In this document: positions 9,920 to 18,716 of the stretch, piece by piece
How the letters are laid out: each line of letters starts with the position of its first letter
Position numbering within the stretch: the first letter of the stretch is position 1
Assembly: GCF_016907915.1 (NCBI RefSeq)
Contig: NZ_JAFBCW010000003.1
Span: forward strand, 19,772 to 83,771
Direction of reading: 5' to 3'
From: Desulforadius tongensis
Lineage (GTDB): Bacteria; Bacillota; Desulfotomaculia; Desulfotomaculales; Desulfohalotomaculaceae
DNA: 64,000 nucleotides
Made by a program: the position numbers and the translations under genes
Notes under the pieces: model-generated
Seen by the model: only the letters and a program-made list of their open reading frames with translations
The model's database searches: none
What the model was told of the DNA's origin: nothing

Positions 9920-10729
9920 TTAGGAAGATGCTTTTTGTGACAAGTACTTGCTTTGGTGGGTTTTTAATACATTGTTACAAAAATCAATTAGCTTTTTGCG
10001 GATTCTTATTGGCTCAATGATTTCTGCTTCACCGTTCCAGTGGAACAACCAGGACAAAATTTCGTTATCACAGGAGGCTCTTAAAGTAAGCAATAAAGAG
10101 CCGTCGGGTAAAGGTTCCTGGGAGATGGTTTTAAAATGCTCGGGAGTGTTTCTGTAAATTTCTGCTGCCTTAGGACTCAAAATTACCTTTACTGCTTCTT
10201 TTTTGCTTTTGGGTTGATTATTTTTGTTAGCAGTGGGAAGATAAAAAACTGTTCCGGTCTGCTCTTTTGCAGACGGTTGTTTACTATCATTCAACTCGTT
10301 GACCGGTGATTGGTGGATTTCAGACATTTTCCATTCTTTGGGTAGGCTTAGGTGGTATTTAGCTGCTAAATATCTAATGAAGATTTCATATAATGCCATC
10401 AATAAATTACGGTATTGTGCTTCTTTTTGGGCGTTTAATCCCATTAACATGATTAAGCTGGCATCTGTATCCGATTCAAGCATTGTTTTCTCACTGAGGT
10501 AATATTTTCCCCTGCCGGGTGTACCGGGTTTTTGCTGCACCGGTCTGATTATTTCAATTCCCATGTATTCCAGTTCGTTTAAATAGCGATAAATGTTTCT
10601 TTTACTTACACCGCATAGACTGGATAACTCTTCCAGAGTAACCCCACCGTCAGGTGTTGATTCCCTTAATTTATTAAGAATTAAATCAAGGTTTGCTGCG
10701 TGATTGTGTTTTGTTTTAGCTCTACCCAT
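9920..10729 (-). CDS. HTH regulator with WCX-like C-terminal domain
   Basis: 269 residues. An N-terminal winged helix (residues about 12-65: GVTLEELSSLCGVSKRNIYRYLNELEYMGIEI, read in parts) of the HTH_11/DeoR sort is followed by a divergent middle and a C-terminal part (LSPKAAEIYRNTPEHF ... SWLFHWNGEAEIIEP) resembling the WCX tail of WYL-family regulators. It starts 5 bases after the CBS stop, so it is the last gene of the TSUP operon and probably autoregulates it. A candidate reader of the AAGCACCTT motif. The effector is unknown; a nucleotide or sulfur ligand would be speculation. Confidence 0.75.
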   Translation of the reverse strand: MGRAKTKHNHAANLDLILNKLRESTPDGGVTLEELSSLCGVSKRNIYRYLNELEYMGIEIIRPVQQKPGTPGRGKYYLSEKTMLESDTDASLIMLMGLNAQKEAQYRNLLMALYEIFIRYLAAKYHLSLPKEWKMSEIHQSPVNELNDSKQPSAKEQTGTVFYLPTANKNNQPKSKKEAVKVILSPKAAEIYRNTPEHFKTISQEPLPDGSLLLTLRASCDNEILSWLFHWNGEAEIIEPIRIRKKLIDFCNNVLKTHQSKYLSQKASS

Positions 10730-10734
10730 ATATT

Positions 10735-11343
10735 TTACACCTCGCTGAATTTCGCCGCCGGTGTGGATTGGTTTTTCTTGTTTACAGTGGTATTAATTAG
10801 AATTGAAGCCATTTCCATAATAATATCTTCTGCTCGTACAAAGCCTACCAGTTTTCCGTTTTCAACCACCGGTAAAGTAGAGAGATTTTTTTCGTACATT
10901 ATAGATGCCACCGCATTTAACGGTGTTTCAGCATGAACAGCACCTGATTCAAGCGGCCTAACCAATTTATCTACCCTGAGGTTGGAAATTTTTTGACACT
11001 GATCCGCTAAGGAGTTTAAGGTATCATTTGATACCCAATTCATTAACTCGCGGGCGAAATATGCAGATGGGCCGGTTAGTCCCTGTAAATTCCATTTATG
11101 CTTGTTTGTATAATCTAAATTGGAAGGATGCACTGCTGCCAAAATATCTCTCAGGGTTACCCAACCAATTGGCTCATCATTTCTATTTAAAACTAACAGG
11201 TTCCGCCTTTTTGACTGTTTAGAACATAGGGAAAACTGAAATTTAGACAAAACCCTTTTAATTGTTTCATCTTCGTAAATAACAGGATAACGATCTGAAG
11301 GAACCATAATATCTTTAGCAACTTTTTTGTCAGATGACGACAT
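10735..11343 (-). CDS. CBS-domain pair protein linked to TSUP permease (second copy)
   Basis: 202 residues, two CBS motifs (about 8-75 and 125-185), homologous along its length to the protein at 4852-5433: both share the VIYEDET start, the LTGPSAY block between domains and the LPVV ... GFV ... EDI end. RBS GGGAGGAGG is placed 6 bases ahead of the ATG, preceded by a hairpin. Third gene of the operon TSUP - small membrane protein - CBS - HTH. Likely senses an adenine nucleotide and modulates the permease; inferred from family and position. Confidence 0.88.
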   Translation of the reverse strand: MSSSDKKVAKDIMVPSDRYPVIYEDETIKRVLSKFQFSLCSKQSKRRNLLVLNRNDEPIGWVTLRDILAAVHPSNLDYTNKHKWNLQGLTGPSAYFARELMNWVSNDTLNSLADQCQKISNLRVDKLVRPLESGAVHAETPLNAVASIMYEKNLSTLPVVENGKLVGFVRAEDIIMEMASILINTTVNKKNQSTPAAKFSEV

Positions 11344-11371
11344 AGATACCTCCTCCCTTTGAATGGAACTT

Positions 11372-11399
11372 AAGGCGACCTATTTTTACAGGTCGCCTT
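11372..11399 (-). promoter_or_regulatory. Intercistronic hairpin before the second CBS gene
   Basis: A perfect 10-bp stem, AAGGCGACCT with AGGTCGCCTT, loop of eight, no T run in the direction of transcription. It resembles in sequence and position the hairpin at 4800-4828. Confidence 0.65.
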
Positions 11400-11430
11400 G
11401 AATCTTCCAGTTTGACAAATTAAAGAGTGC

Positions 11431-11901
11431 TTAATGGCCGCCGGATCCCAATATGCCGGAGGCAGCTAAAACAAGTACAATTATCTCAACTGCAACAATT
11501 GTTAGGAATGGGGTATCTTTTTGTTTAAGATAAGCCGGTACTAAAAATGCCAAGTAGGCTATAATTGTCAGCCCTGCCAGCCAGGCAATACCTAACAGGC
11601 TGAGGAAATTACCGTACCGCAGCATTCCCAACCATTCCCAACCGTGCGGCATACCATTTGTTTTTAAGAATTCCTCACAGCTTAAATGCCAAGTTTGAGC
11701 TACTTCGCTGGGGGGAACGAAACCCGGCATCATTCCGCTCATATAAATAAAGAATGTGATAACCAGTATGCCTACTCCCAGCCACTGTCCGTAATTAATC
11801 ATATTTGCATATGCAACCTGCTCTGCCGGAACATGCATTTTGGACTGCACTTTTCCCGAACTCTTTGGCGCCTGTTGAGCTGCCAGTTGTTCTTTAGCCA
11901 T
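11431..11901 (-). CDS. Small three-helix membrane protein in TSUP operon
   Basis: 156 residues. A charged cytoplasm-like N terminus of about 38 residues, then three hydrophobic segments at about 39-58, 97-118 and 130-150. A loop between the first two helices contains one Cys and a Pro/Trp-rich stretch (MPHGWEWLGMLRYG). Family not recognised with confidence. It lies 38 bases after the TSUP stop, has its own ribosome site (AGGAGGTAG), and holds the same operon place as the 229-residue membrane protein in the other module, so it may be an accessory subunit. Confidence 0.75.
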   Translation of the reverse strand: MAKEQLAAQQAPKSSGKVQSKMHVPAEQVAYANMINYGQWLGVGILVITFFIYMSGMMPGFVPPSEVAQTWHLSCEEFLKTNGMPHGWEWLGMLRYGNFLSLLGIAWLAGLTIIAYLAFLVPAYLKQKDTPFLTIVAVEIIVLVLAASGILGSGGH

Positions 11902-11939
11902 AATTTCTACCTCCTAAAGTCACCTAAAATTAATTTACA

Positions 11940-12887
11940 CTACATTACGCCTAAGCCTTTCAGGAAGGAGTTGATACCTGCAAATAACAGCATTGCAATG
12001 ACCAGGTATCTTACAGCTTTAGGTTTAGACTTGGATAACAGTTTAACACCAACCTGAGAACCAAGCATAATACCCAGCACTGATGGAACAGCAATAATAG
12101 GTAATACCGCACCTTTATTTAAGTAAATCCATGCAGCAGATGTATCTGTAATGGAGAGTAGAAACTTACTGGAACCTACGGCTAATTTCAGTGGTGCGCC
12201 CATTAACAGGTTTAATACCGGTACGTTTGCCCAACCGGCACCAAGTCCGAACATCCCGGCAATTAAACCGATGAAAATAAAGGTTAAATACCCTTTAAGA
12301 GTACGGTGTACTGTCCAATCAATTTGTCTACCTGTGGATTCTTCAATGTAAGTACCGGAAATTTTAAGTTTTTTGGATAAACCGTCAGGACCCGGTACAT
12401 TTGGAATATCACTGTTTTTAGAGAATATAAACAAAACGGCGATGGCACAGATGGTTGCCCCTAAAGCCATTTGCAAAATATTTTGAGGCAGTGCAAGCCC
12501 GATAAATGCCCCGATAATACTAAAAGTCGATGCAATTAACGCTACGGGCAGTGCCAATCTTAAATTAGCCAGCCCCTTTTTAAGCAGTCCCGGACCGGCA
12601 GCCAATGCTCCTGCCAGTGCTACAATCAAGCCGGCGCCCCGGACAAAATCCAGGTGGAAAGGAAAGAAACTACCTACAATGGGTACAAACAGTACCCCGC
12701 CACCAACGCCTGCCAATACCGCTACAATACCTAATACAAATGTGGTTACAAACAGCACTGCCGGCCATACCCACCAGGGAGTATCTGGATTTCCCGCTGC
12801 AGCGGAAACAGCATTAGCAGCGTCGGGCATAGCCGATGATACAGCCACTGTAAAGGCATTAAATTTTTCAATTAATGTGTTCATCAT
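11940..12887 (-). CDS. TauE/SafE (TSUP) family anion permease, second module
   Basis: 315 residues. After a 38-residue N-terminal segment come the two TSUP half-repeats: VLAGVGGGVLFVPIVGSFFP near residue 58 and FGLGAGWANVPVLNLLMG near 213, then GSSKFLLSITDT. RBS GGGGGAAG precedes two adjacent ATG codons; either may serve. First gene of a four-gene operon with the small membrane protein, a CBS protein and an HTH regulator. AAGCACCTT motifs stand 47 and about 136 bases upstream. Substrate inferred only at family level (sulfite, sulfate or sulfonate). Confidence 0.87.
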   Translation of the reverse strand: MMNTLIEKFNAFTVAVSSAMPDAANAVSAAAGNPDTPWWVWPAVLFVTTFVLGIVAVLAGVGGGVLFVPIVGSFFPFHLDFVRGAGLIVALAGALAAGPGLLKKGLANLRLALPVALIASTFSIIGAFIGLALPQNILQMALGATICAIAVLFIFSKNSDIPNVPGPDGLSKKLKISGTYIEESTGRQIDWTVHRTLKGYLTFIFIGLIAGMFGLGAGWANVPVLNLLMGAPLKLAVGSSKFLLSITDTSAAWIYLNKGAVLPIIAVPSVLGIMLGSQVGVKLLSKSKPKAVRYLVIAMLLFAGINSFLKGLGVM

Positions 12888-13528
12888 TCTACTTCCCCCG
12901 TAGAAAAAATTTTTTATTCCTAGATGTCTTTACCAAGGTGCTTTTTCTAAAGGATTTTTTAAAAGTATTGAATTTTAACTGTAACGGTTGACTTTGCTCA
13001 ATTAACCAACTATTTGAAATTGTAAGGTGCTAGCGGGATTAATGTTCACCCCCTTTTAAAAAATTTAAATTTAAATTGTTAAGTTTTTACAGCGCTTTTT
13101 TGCTTAAAAGCGGCTAAAATTGTATGTTATAATTAATACAATGTTTTTTAATACTGTTTTGACGGCTTCGTACACTTGTTATTATTTTCTCAAACCTTTT
13201 AAAACCAATCAGCGGCATTTTTATACATTTTTATAACTTTGTAAACTTTACTATGCAATTCTCATGCCAAAAGTATGAAAGCGGGAAAAGATTGATTTTA
13301 AGGGATTTATTGAAATAAAAACGACAATAATTTTAACGAGGTGTACGAAAACAATCAATTAACTATATTGATTATGTAGTTATTTTCACAAACCCTGGAA
13401 GTCAGGGGCTGTAAACAAAGGGGTTTGGTGATGCGGTAAGGGGTTGAAGGTTGTTGTTTGATATTGAACAATAATGTGTTTGATAACATACAATATATTT
13501 GATGTTTGGATGGAAAGGTGGGACTATT
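12888..13528. promoter_or_regulatory. Divergent regulatory region between TSUP operon and two-component system
   Basis: AT-rich, 640 bases, no supported gene. It holds AAGCACCTT (reverse strand) at 12935-12943 and AAGCACC with TA before it at 13024-13032. Nested inverted repeats at 13389-13428 (CAAACCC with GGGTTTG; CCCTG with CAGGG) fall in the probable leader of the histidine kinase. No sigma-54 TGGCAC/TTGC pair was found. Confidence 0.45.
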
Positions 13529-15055
13529 ATGAAAAAATTTTTTTCACACCGTAATTTTGGTTTTCAAATGATTACCATTACTTTGATAATTTTGGTTATA
13601 CCGATACTGGTATTGTTGTATGAATCCTTTGCCAGTAAAAAAGAAGAGATAATTTTTCTTTCTAAGGAAGAGCGTCTGGGAACAATCGTACAGACTGTTT
13701 TATTGGAAGTTAATGCTGAAATAAATGAGAATAAAGAAAAAATTAAACAAATGACCATTGAAGAAAGGAACAATTTTTTTGAGCAAATCTTTTCCCACGC
13801 CGCCACCCCGATTATTGAGTTTAACCCCGGGGTAAGATTAAGCTTGTATATTCCGGACAGTGATAAAATGATAGTTAGAGGTTTTCTGCATAACTATCGT
13901 AAGTTGTCCCCAGAGGAGCAAAAAAAGAGAGAAAAGAGAATCTACACCAATGCGTATTCAGGGATTCGTAGTGTGCTGGCCAGCGGTGAACCGCTGGCTA
14001 CCATTGCCGGCGAGCCGGAGGACAGGTTTATTGAACGGTTTGTACCCGTTAAAATAGAAGGGCAGTTAGTTGCTGTGTTGTGGGCGGATGAACGTCTGCA
14101 TCCAATTTTTAATCAAGCCAGGCAGTTTAGAACTATGACCAGGTATCTTTCAATTGCTGCCCTGCTGATTGGCGGGTTAGGGGTATTTATTGTTGTAAAC
14201 AATTTGACCAGTGGGGTAAGACAAATAAAAAATGGCTTAAGTAAATTAGAGAATGATATTAACGCCAAACTGCCTGTACTACCGGGGGAATTGGGACAAA
14301 TTTCAAAAGCCATTAACAAAATGGCTGATGCCTTAATTGAAAAAGAAAAATTAGAAGAGGAAATAAGGAAGCAAGAGCGTTTAGCGGCCCTTGGCCGGAT
14401 TGTAACCGGGGTTGCCCACGAGCTGCGCAATCCCATTGGGGTAATTAAAGCAACTGTTCAATTAATGGAAGCAGAAAAAAAAGATCCTTCTATTCAAGAA
14501 TACTGTCAGGTAATAAAACAGCAGGTGGACAGACAGAACAAAGTAATTCATGAACTGCTGTCTTATGGAAAACCCAGTAAGCCGGTAAAAGAGATGGTGC
14601 AGATCAATAAACTGCTGGATTCTGTACTTACTTTTTTTATTGCTGCCCAGCTTAGACAAAGCAATATAGAACTTGTAACAAACTTTTCCCCGGAACTGCC
14701 GCCGGTATATGCAGATGGGGAACGCATTAAACAAGTATTTGTAAATATAATTTTAAATGCCATAGAAGTAATGCCCGGTGGAGGCAAACTTGATATTACA
14801 ACTCGACATGATGCAAATAATGTTATAATATCCTTTAAAGACACTGGAACAGGTATAGACAAAGAAAAAATTAAAAATATTTTTGACCCCTTTTTTACTA
14901 CCAAAGAAACAGGAACCGGTTTAGGGTTGACGATATGCAATCAAATAATATCTATGCATAATGGTGTTATTACGGCTGAATGTAATGAAGATGGGGGAAT
15001 GACTTTTACTGTCAAACTGCCGTTAAACCAAGAGATGGGGAGAGATGACAGGTGA
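13529..15055 (+). CDS. Membrane sensor histidine kinase, NtrB-like
   Basis: 508 residues. Two membrane helices (about 12-32 and 197-218) bracket an extracytoplasmic sensor of about 165 residues, followed by a HAMP-like linker, a HisKA domain with the phosphoacceptor in GVAHELRNPIG, and an HATPase_c domain (N box ILNAIEVM, then DTGTGI and GTGLGLTI). The ATG at 13529 is chosen because AAAGGTGGG lies 6 bases ahead; a TTG/ATG further up lacks one. It overlaps the next gene by four bases, so the pair is co-translated. Probably senses an external signal and phosphorylates the NtrC-type regulator; the signal is unknown. Confidence 0.9.
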   Translation: MKKFFSHRNFGFQMITITLIILVIPILVLLYESFASKKEEIIFLSKEERLGTIVQTVLLEVNAEINENKEKIKQMTIEERNNFFEQIFSHAATPIIEFNPGVRLSLYIPDSDKMIVRGFLHNYRKLSPEEQKKREKRIYTNAYSGIRSVLASGEPLATIAGEPEDRFIERFVPVKIEGQLVAVLWADERLHPIFNQARQFRTMTRYLSIAALLIGGLGVFIVVNNLTSGVRQIKNGLSKLENDINAKLPVLPGELGQISKAINKMADALIEKEKLEEEIRKQERLAALGRIVTGVAHELRNPIGVIKATVQLMEAEKKDPSIQEYCQVIKQQVDRQNKVIHELLSYGKPSKPVKEMVQINKLLDSVLTFFIAAQLRQSNIELVTNFSPELPPVYADGERIKQVFVNIILNAIEVMPGGGKLDITTRHDANNVIISFKDTGTGIDKEKIKNIFDPFFTTKETGTGLGLTICNQIISMHNGVITAECNEDGGMTFTVKLPLNQEMGRDDR

Positions 15056-16416
15056 TCCCTAAAATATTAATCATTGACGATGAGGAACACATGTGTTGGG
15101 CTTTAAAACGGGCAATGGAACAGGAAGGCTACCAGGCCATAACGGCAACCTCCGGTAATAAAGGGATTAGTCTTTTAAAAAATAAAGGCCCGTCATTGGT
15201 TTTGCTGGATTTAAAAATGCCGGGAATGGATGGTATGGAAGTTTTAAAGGTTATAAAAGAAATTCATCCCAAGATCCCGGTAATTATGATTACAGCCCAC
15301 GGCACCATAGAAACCGCCATTGAAGCAATGAAACTGGGTGCCAATGATTACATTACCAAACCATTTGATTTAGATGAGCTGAAAATGGTGGTTAAACAAG
15401 CGCTGAAATACAGCGAACTTGTTTCTGAAGTTTCATTTTTGCGCTCGGAACTGAGTAAAAAATACGGGACTATTATCGGGGAAAGCCCGGCCATTAAAGA
15501 AGTTATTCTGTTGATTGAGCGGGTGGCGGCAACCAACGCCACTGTAATGATAACCGGCGAAAGCGGTACCGGTAAAGAGGTTACTGCCTTGGCAATACAC
15601 CAGGCCAGCGATAGAAGGGACTACCCCTTTGTACCGGTTAACTGTGCGGCCCTGCCGGAACAATTGCTGGAAAGTGAGCTGTTTGGGCATGAAAAAGGTG
15701 CTTTTACCGGTGCTGTGGCGTTAAAACGGGGACGTTTTGAACTGGCGGACAAAGGAACCATCTTTTTGGACGAGATCGCAGAAATGTCCCCGGCCATGCA
15801 GGCCAAACTGCTGAGAGTTTTACAGGAAAGGTCTTTTGAACGGGTGGGCGGCACGGAAACGCTGCATGTTAATGTAAGGATTATTGCGGCCACCAACAGG
15901 GATATTCGTGAACTTATTCGAAAAGGGGAATTTCGAGAAGACCTGTATTATAGATTAAATGTTATTCATATTCACCTGCCCCCCTTAAGAGAGCGCAGGG
16001 ATGACATTCCGCTGCTGGCTAATAATTTTTTAAGAAAATACATGATGGGAACTTACCCGGTAAAGGATATTGACCCGGAAGCTATGGAACTGCTGGTAAA
16101 TTATGATTGGCCGGGCAATATACGCGAACTGCAGAACGTTATTGAACGTGCGGTTATAATATGCCGGGGAAACAAAATTTTACCTGAGCACTTACCCATA
16201 GAATTACAGCAAAAGGCTGATAATAATCAGTTTGCTGTGGAAACGATAGTAAATTTCCCGGACAGCGGTATTTCATTGGAGCAGGTGGAAAAAGAGTTGA
16301 TATTAAAGGCCTTGGAGAAAAGTAAAGGTAATCAAACCAAAGCTGCCCAGTTACTGGGCATTACCCGGTCTGCTTTAATTTATCGCAGCCAAAAGTATAA
16401 CATAAAATTAGGATAA
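15052..16416 (+). CDS. NtrC-family sigma-54 activating response regulator
   Basis: 454 residues. Receiver domain with acidic pocket and phospho-Asp in LVLLDLKMPGMDG; AAA+ domain with Walker A GESGTGKE, the sigma-54 contact loop GAFTGA, and Walker B FLDEIAEM; Fis-type HTH at the C terminus (GNQTKAAQLLGITRSALIYR). GTG start overlaps the kinase stop by four bases. It activates sigma-54 promoters; none could be found near the flanking transporter genes, so its targets may lie elsewhere. Confidence 0.95.
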   Translation: MIPKILIIDDEEHMCWALKRAMEQEGYQAITATSGNKGISLLKNKGPSLVLLDLKMPGMDGMEVLKVIKEIHPKIPVIMITAHGTIETAIEAMKLGANDYITKPFDLDELKMVVKQALKYSELVSEVSFLRSELSKKYGTIIGESPAIKEVILLIERVAATNATVMITGESGTGKEVTALAIHQASDRRDYPFVPVNCAALPEQLLESELFGHEKGAFTGAVALKRGRFELADKGTIFLDEIAEMSPAMQAKLLRVLQERSFERVGGTETLHVNVRIIAATNRDIRELIRKGEFREDLYYRLNVIHIHLPPLRERRDDIPLLANNFLRKYMMGTYPVKDIDPEAMELLVNYDWPGNIRELQNVIERAVIICRGNKILPEHLPIELQQKADNNQFAVETIVNFPDSGISLEQVEKELILKALEKSKGNQTKAAQLLGITRSALIYRSQKYNIKLG

Positions 16417-16476
16417 AGCTGGGAAACTTTAGGGTAAAATATTCATGCTGATACATTTTTAACAGGTGGTGGGATT

Positions 16477-17388
16477 TTGACCAAAGAGTTTCAACCTGCT
16501 TACCGTAAAATGTCTATTACCGAGCTTAAGCGCCGTACCAGGCTGGCGGTGGAAAAATTAGCAGATTGTACAGTGTGTGCCCAGCATTGTCATGTTAATC
16601 GTTTAGAAGGTCAGTTGGGTTTTTGCCGCGCAGGGCGTGAAGCGGTTGTGGCCAGTTATGGAAGTCATTGGGGAGAAGAGGAAGTGCTGGTGGGCCAAAA
16701 CGGTTCGGGTACAATATTTTTCAGTTACTGCAGCATGTCCTGTGAGTTTTGTCAAAACTGTGAAATCAGCTATCACGGGGAAGGACGTGATGTAACCGCC
16801 AGTGAACTGGCTGATATAATGCTGAGCTTGCAGCAAACGGGGTGCCATAATATCAATTTGGTTTCCCCCAGTCACTTTGTTCCCCAGATATTAGAAGCAC
16901 TGGTGCTGGCGGTGGAAGAGGGGTTAAATTTACCGCTGGTATACAATACCGGGTGTTATGATGATCTGGAGACGATAAAATTGCTTGATGGAATAGTAGA
17001 CATATATATGCCGGATATTAAATTTTCCGATGACCAAAACGGTAAAAAATATGCTTCGGCGCCCCGGTATTTTACTGTGGCCAGAGAAGTGGTTAAAGAA
17101 ATGTACCGGCAGGTAGGGGATTTACAGAAGGACGATAGAAATATCGCCCGGCGTGGTTTGCTGGTGCGGCACCTGGTAATGCCGGAAGATTTAGCCGGCA
17201 GTGAGCAGGTGGTGCAGTTTTTAGCCAATGAAATTTCGCCCGATACCTACCTGCATATTATGAAGCAGTATTATCCTGCCCATAGAGCCGGTAAGTACCC
17301 GGAGTTAAACCGGCCGGTGTACAATCGCGAGCACAGGTGGGCAGTAAAGAAGGCTAAAGAGGCGGGGCTGCGCCGAATTTTAAGTTAA
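16477..17388 (+). CDS. Radical SAM protein, PflA/PflX-like
   Basis: 303 residues. The radical SAM cluster motif is CSMSCEFCQNC near residue 89 (Cx3Cx2C). Before it lies an extra cysteine group, CTVCAQHCHVNR near 32 and FCRAGR near 49, typical of the PflX/YgkA group annotated as putative pyruvate formate-lyase activating enzymes. The true substrate of this group is not established. TTG start with AGGTGGTGGGA close by. It stands alone between the response regulator and a bidirectional terminator. Confidence 0.85.
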   Translation: MTKEFQPAYRKMSITELKRRTRLAVEKLADCTVCAQHCHVNRLEGQLGFCRAGREAVVASYGSHWGEEEVLVGQNGSGTIFFSYCSMSCEFCQNCEISYHGEGRDVTASELADIMLSLQQTGCHNINLVSPSHFVPQILEALVLAVEEGLNLPLVYNTGCYDDLETIKLLDGIVDIYMPDIKFSDDQNGKKYASAPRYFTVAREVVKEMYRQVGDLQKDDRNIARRGLLVRHLVMPEDLAGSEQVVQFLANEISPDTYLHIMKQYYPAHRAGKYPELNRPVYNREHRWAVKKAKEAGLRRILS

Positions 17389-17395
17389 ATAAATA

Positions 17396-17429
17396 AAAGC
17401 CTGGGTTTAACTGGCCGTTCCCAGGCTTT
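17396..17429. terminator. Bidirectional terminator between convergent genes
   Basis: A 10-bp stem, AAAGCCTGGG (17396-17405) with CCCAGGCTTT (17420-17429), A-rich on one side and T-rich on the other. Confidence 0.85.
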
Positions 17430-17430
17430 A

Positions 17431-18591
17431 TTATTTAGAGCAGGCCGCTTTTTTTATCACCGCCACGTACATGAGCAGTACTGCAGAATAAACCAGTAGT
17501 AAACTTTCTAAACTCCAAATTTCCACCCATCCACCGCCTATCAGCGGGCCAAAAACATACCCCAGGGAAAAAGCAGTGTTGTACAGGCCGAAGGCAGCAC
17601 CATAACTAATGGAACTTTTGTCACCCATTACCGCGTCGGCCAGCAGAGGACCGCTGGGTGCAAAGATCAACCCGTATGTTATACCCAAAATACCCATTAC
17701 CAGCACGGCAGCCGGTATAGAAGTGGTGTAAGTTAACAGGGGTATGGTTATGGCGGTGGTTATTAAACCGGCTGTAATCAGCGGGATGCGGCCGCAGCGA
17801 TCTGACAGGCGCCCGAAAACCGGCTGGGCGATAATGCTGCTGGCGGCGGTTGTTCCAAACAATAAACCGATGGTTCCGGGAGTGGCGGCAAATTTGCTGG
17901 CATAATATCCGGGCAGTAACGGGTCCATAAACCCTAAGCCTATGGAAGCAGCTATTACCAGCCCTGTTCCCAGTAACAGTAATTTGTTGCCAAACACGTC
18001 GTTGATTTGAATATTATTACCGGTATATTTTTTCTGCTGTGGTTCTTTAATAACTAAAATTACAAGCAGCAGTACCACTGCCGACATTAATGCACATACC
18101 CAAAAGGGAAAGGCATACCCACCCCAGTCGTAAAGAAAACCGCCGGCCACCGGGCCGGTTAAAAAGCCAAAATTCATCCCCACCATGGCCAGACCCAGCT
18201 TTTCACCTCTTTTTTCCGGTGGAAAAATGTCAGCAATTAATGCCGGCCCGATGGTCCAGCTTGCCGCTGCCGCGGCACCCTGTAGAAACCTGATGGATGC
18301 CAGGGCCAAAACGGATTTAGAAAAGGCATAAGCGACAGTGGAAATAGTTAAACCCAGCATACCAATAACCATTAATTTTTTCCGTCCCTGCCTGTCCGAC
18401 ATTATTCCCAGGGGGATGGCCACCAGTAATAAAGCGGCGGGATACATGGAAAAAATTATTCCCAGGTGAAAAGAAGAAGCATGCAGCTGCTCTATATATA
18501 TTGGAAAAACCGGAACAATGATTCCTTCTATAAAAGTATCAATAAAAATAGTCAGTGCCACTACTACCAGTACTTTGCTGCAGTAACTCAA
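17431..18591 (-). CDS. MFS transporter, drug efflux type
   Basis: 386 residues, about twelve helices. The MFS motif A is clear between helices 2 and 3 (GIMSDRQGRKKLM) and its second-half copy reads GRLSDRCGRIPLI. The motif C region (GPVAGGFLYDWGG) indicates the proton/drug antiporter branch. TTG start with GGGGGAGG nine bases ahead. Substrate unknown. The neighbour on the left is convergent and the neighbour on the right divergent, so it is a single-gene unit. Confidence 0.88.
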   Translation of the reverse strand: MSYCSKVLVVVALTIFIDTFIEGIIVPVFPIYIEQLHASSFHLGIIFSMYPAALLLVAIPLGIMSDRQGRKKLMVIGMLGLTISTVAYAFSKSVLALASIRFLQGAAAAASWTIGPALIADIFPPEKRGEKLGLAMVGMNFGFLTGPVAGGFLYDWGGYAFPFWVCALMSAVVLLLVILVIKEPQQKKYTGNNIQINDVFGNKLLLLGTGLVIAASIGLGFMDPLLPGYYASKFAATPGTIGLLFGTTAASSIIAQPVFGRLSDRCGRIPLITAGLITTAITIPLLTYTTSIPAAVLVMGILGITYGLIFAPSGPLLADAVMGDKSSISYGAAFGLYNTAFSLGYVFGPLIGGGWVEIWSLESLLLVYSAVLLMYVAVIKKAACSK

Positions 18592-18716
18592 TGTTGTTGG
18601 CCTCCCCCGGTACAGAATTTAAACTTTTTCTTAAACTGAATTAGCAAAATTATCTAAGATAATGTTATTATAAATTATACATCAAATTATACATCTGTAA
18701 TTAAGGCGGTGCTATT

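Noticed and set aside
1795..12943. AAGCACCTT as a sigma-54 -24 element
   Set aside because: GCAC fits the -24 part but no TTGC-like -12 element lies at the required distance in any copy.
13064..13140. Sigma-A promoter at TATAAT near 13131
   Set aside because: The -10 looks good but no -35 stands at 16-18 bases, so I did not list it as a feature.
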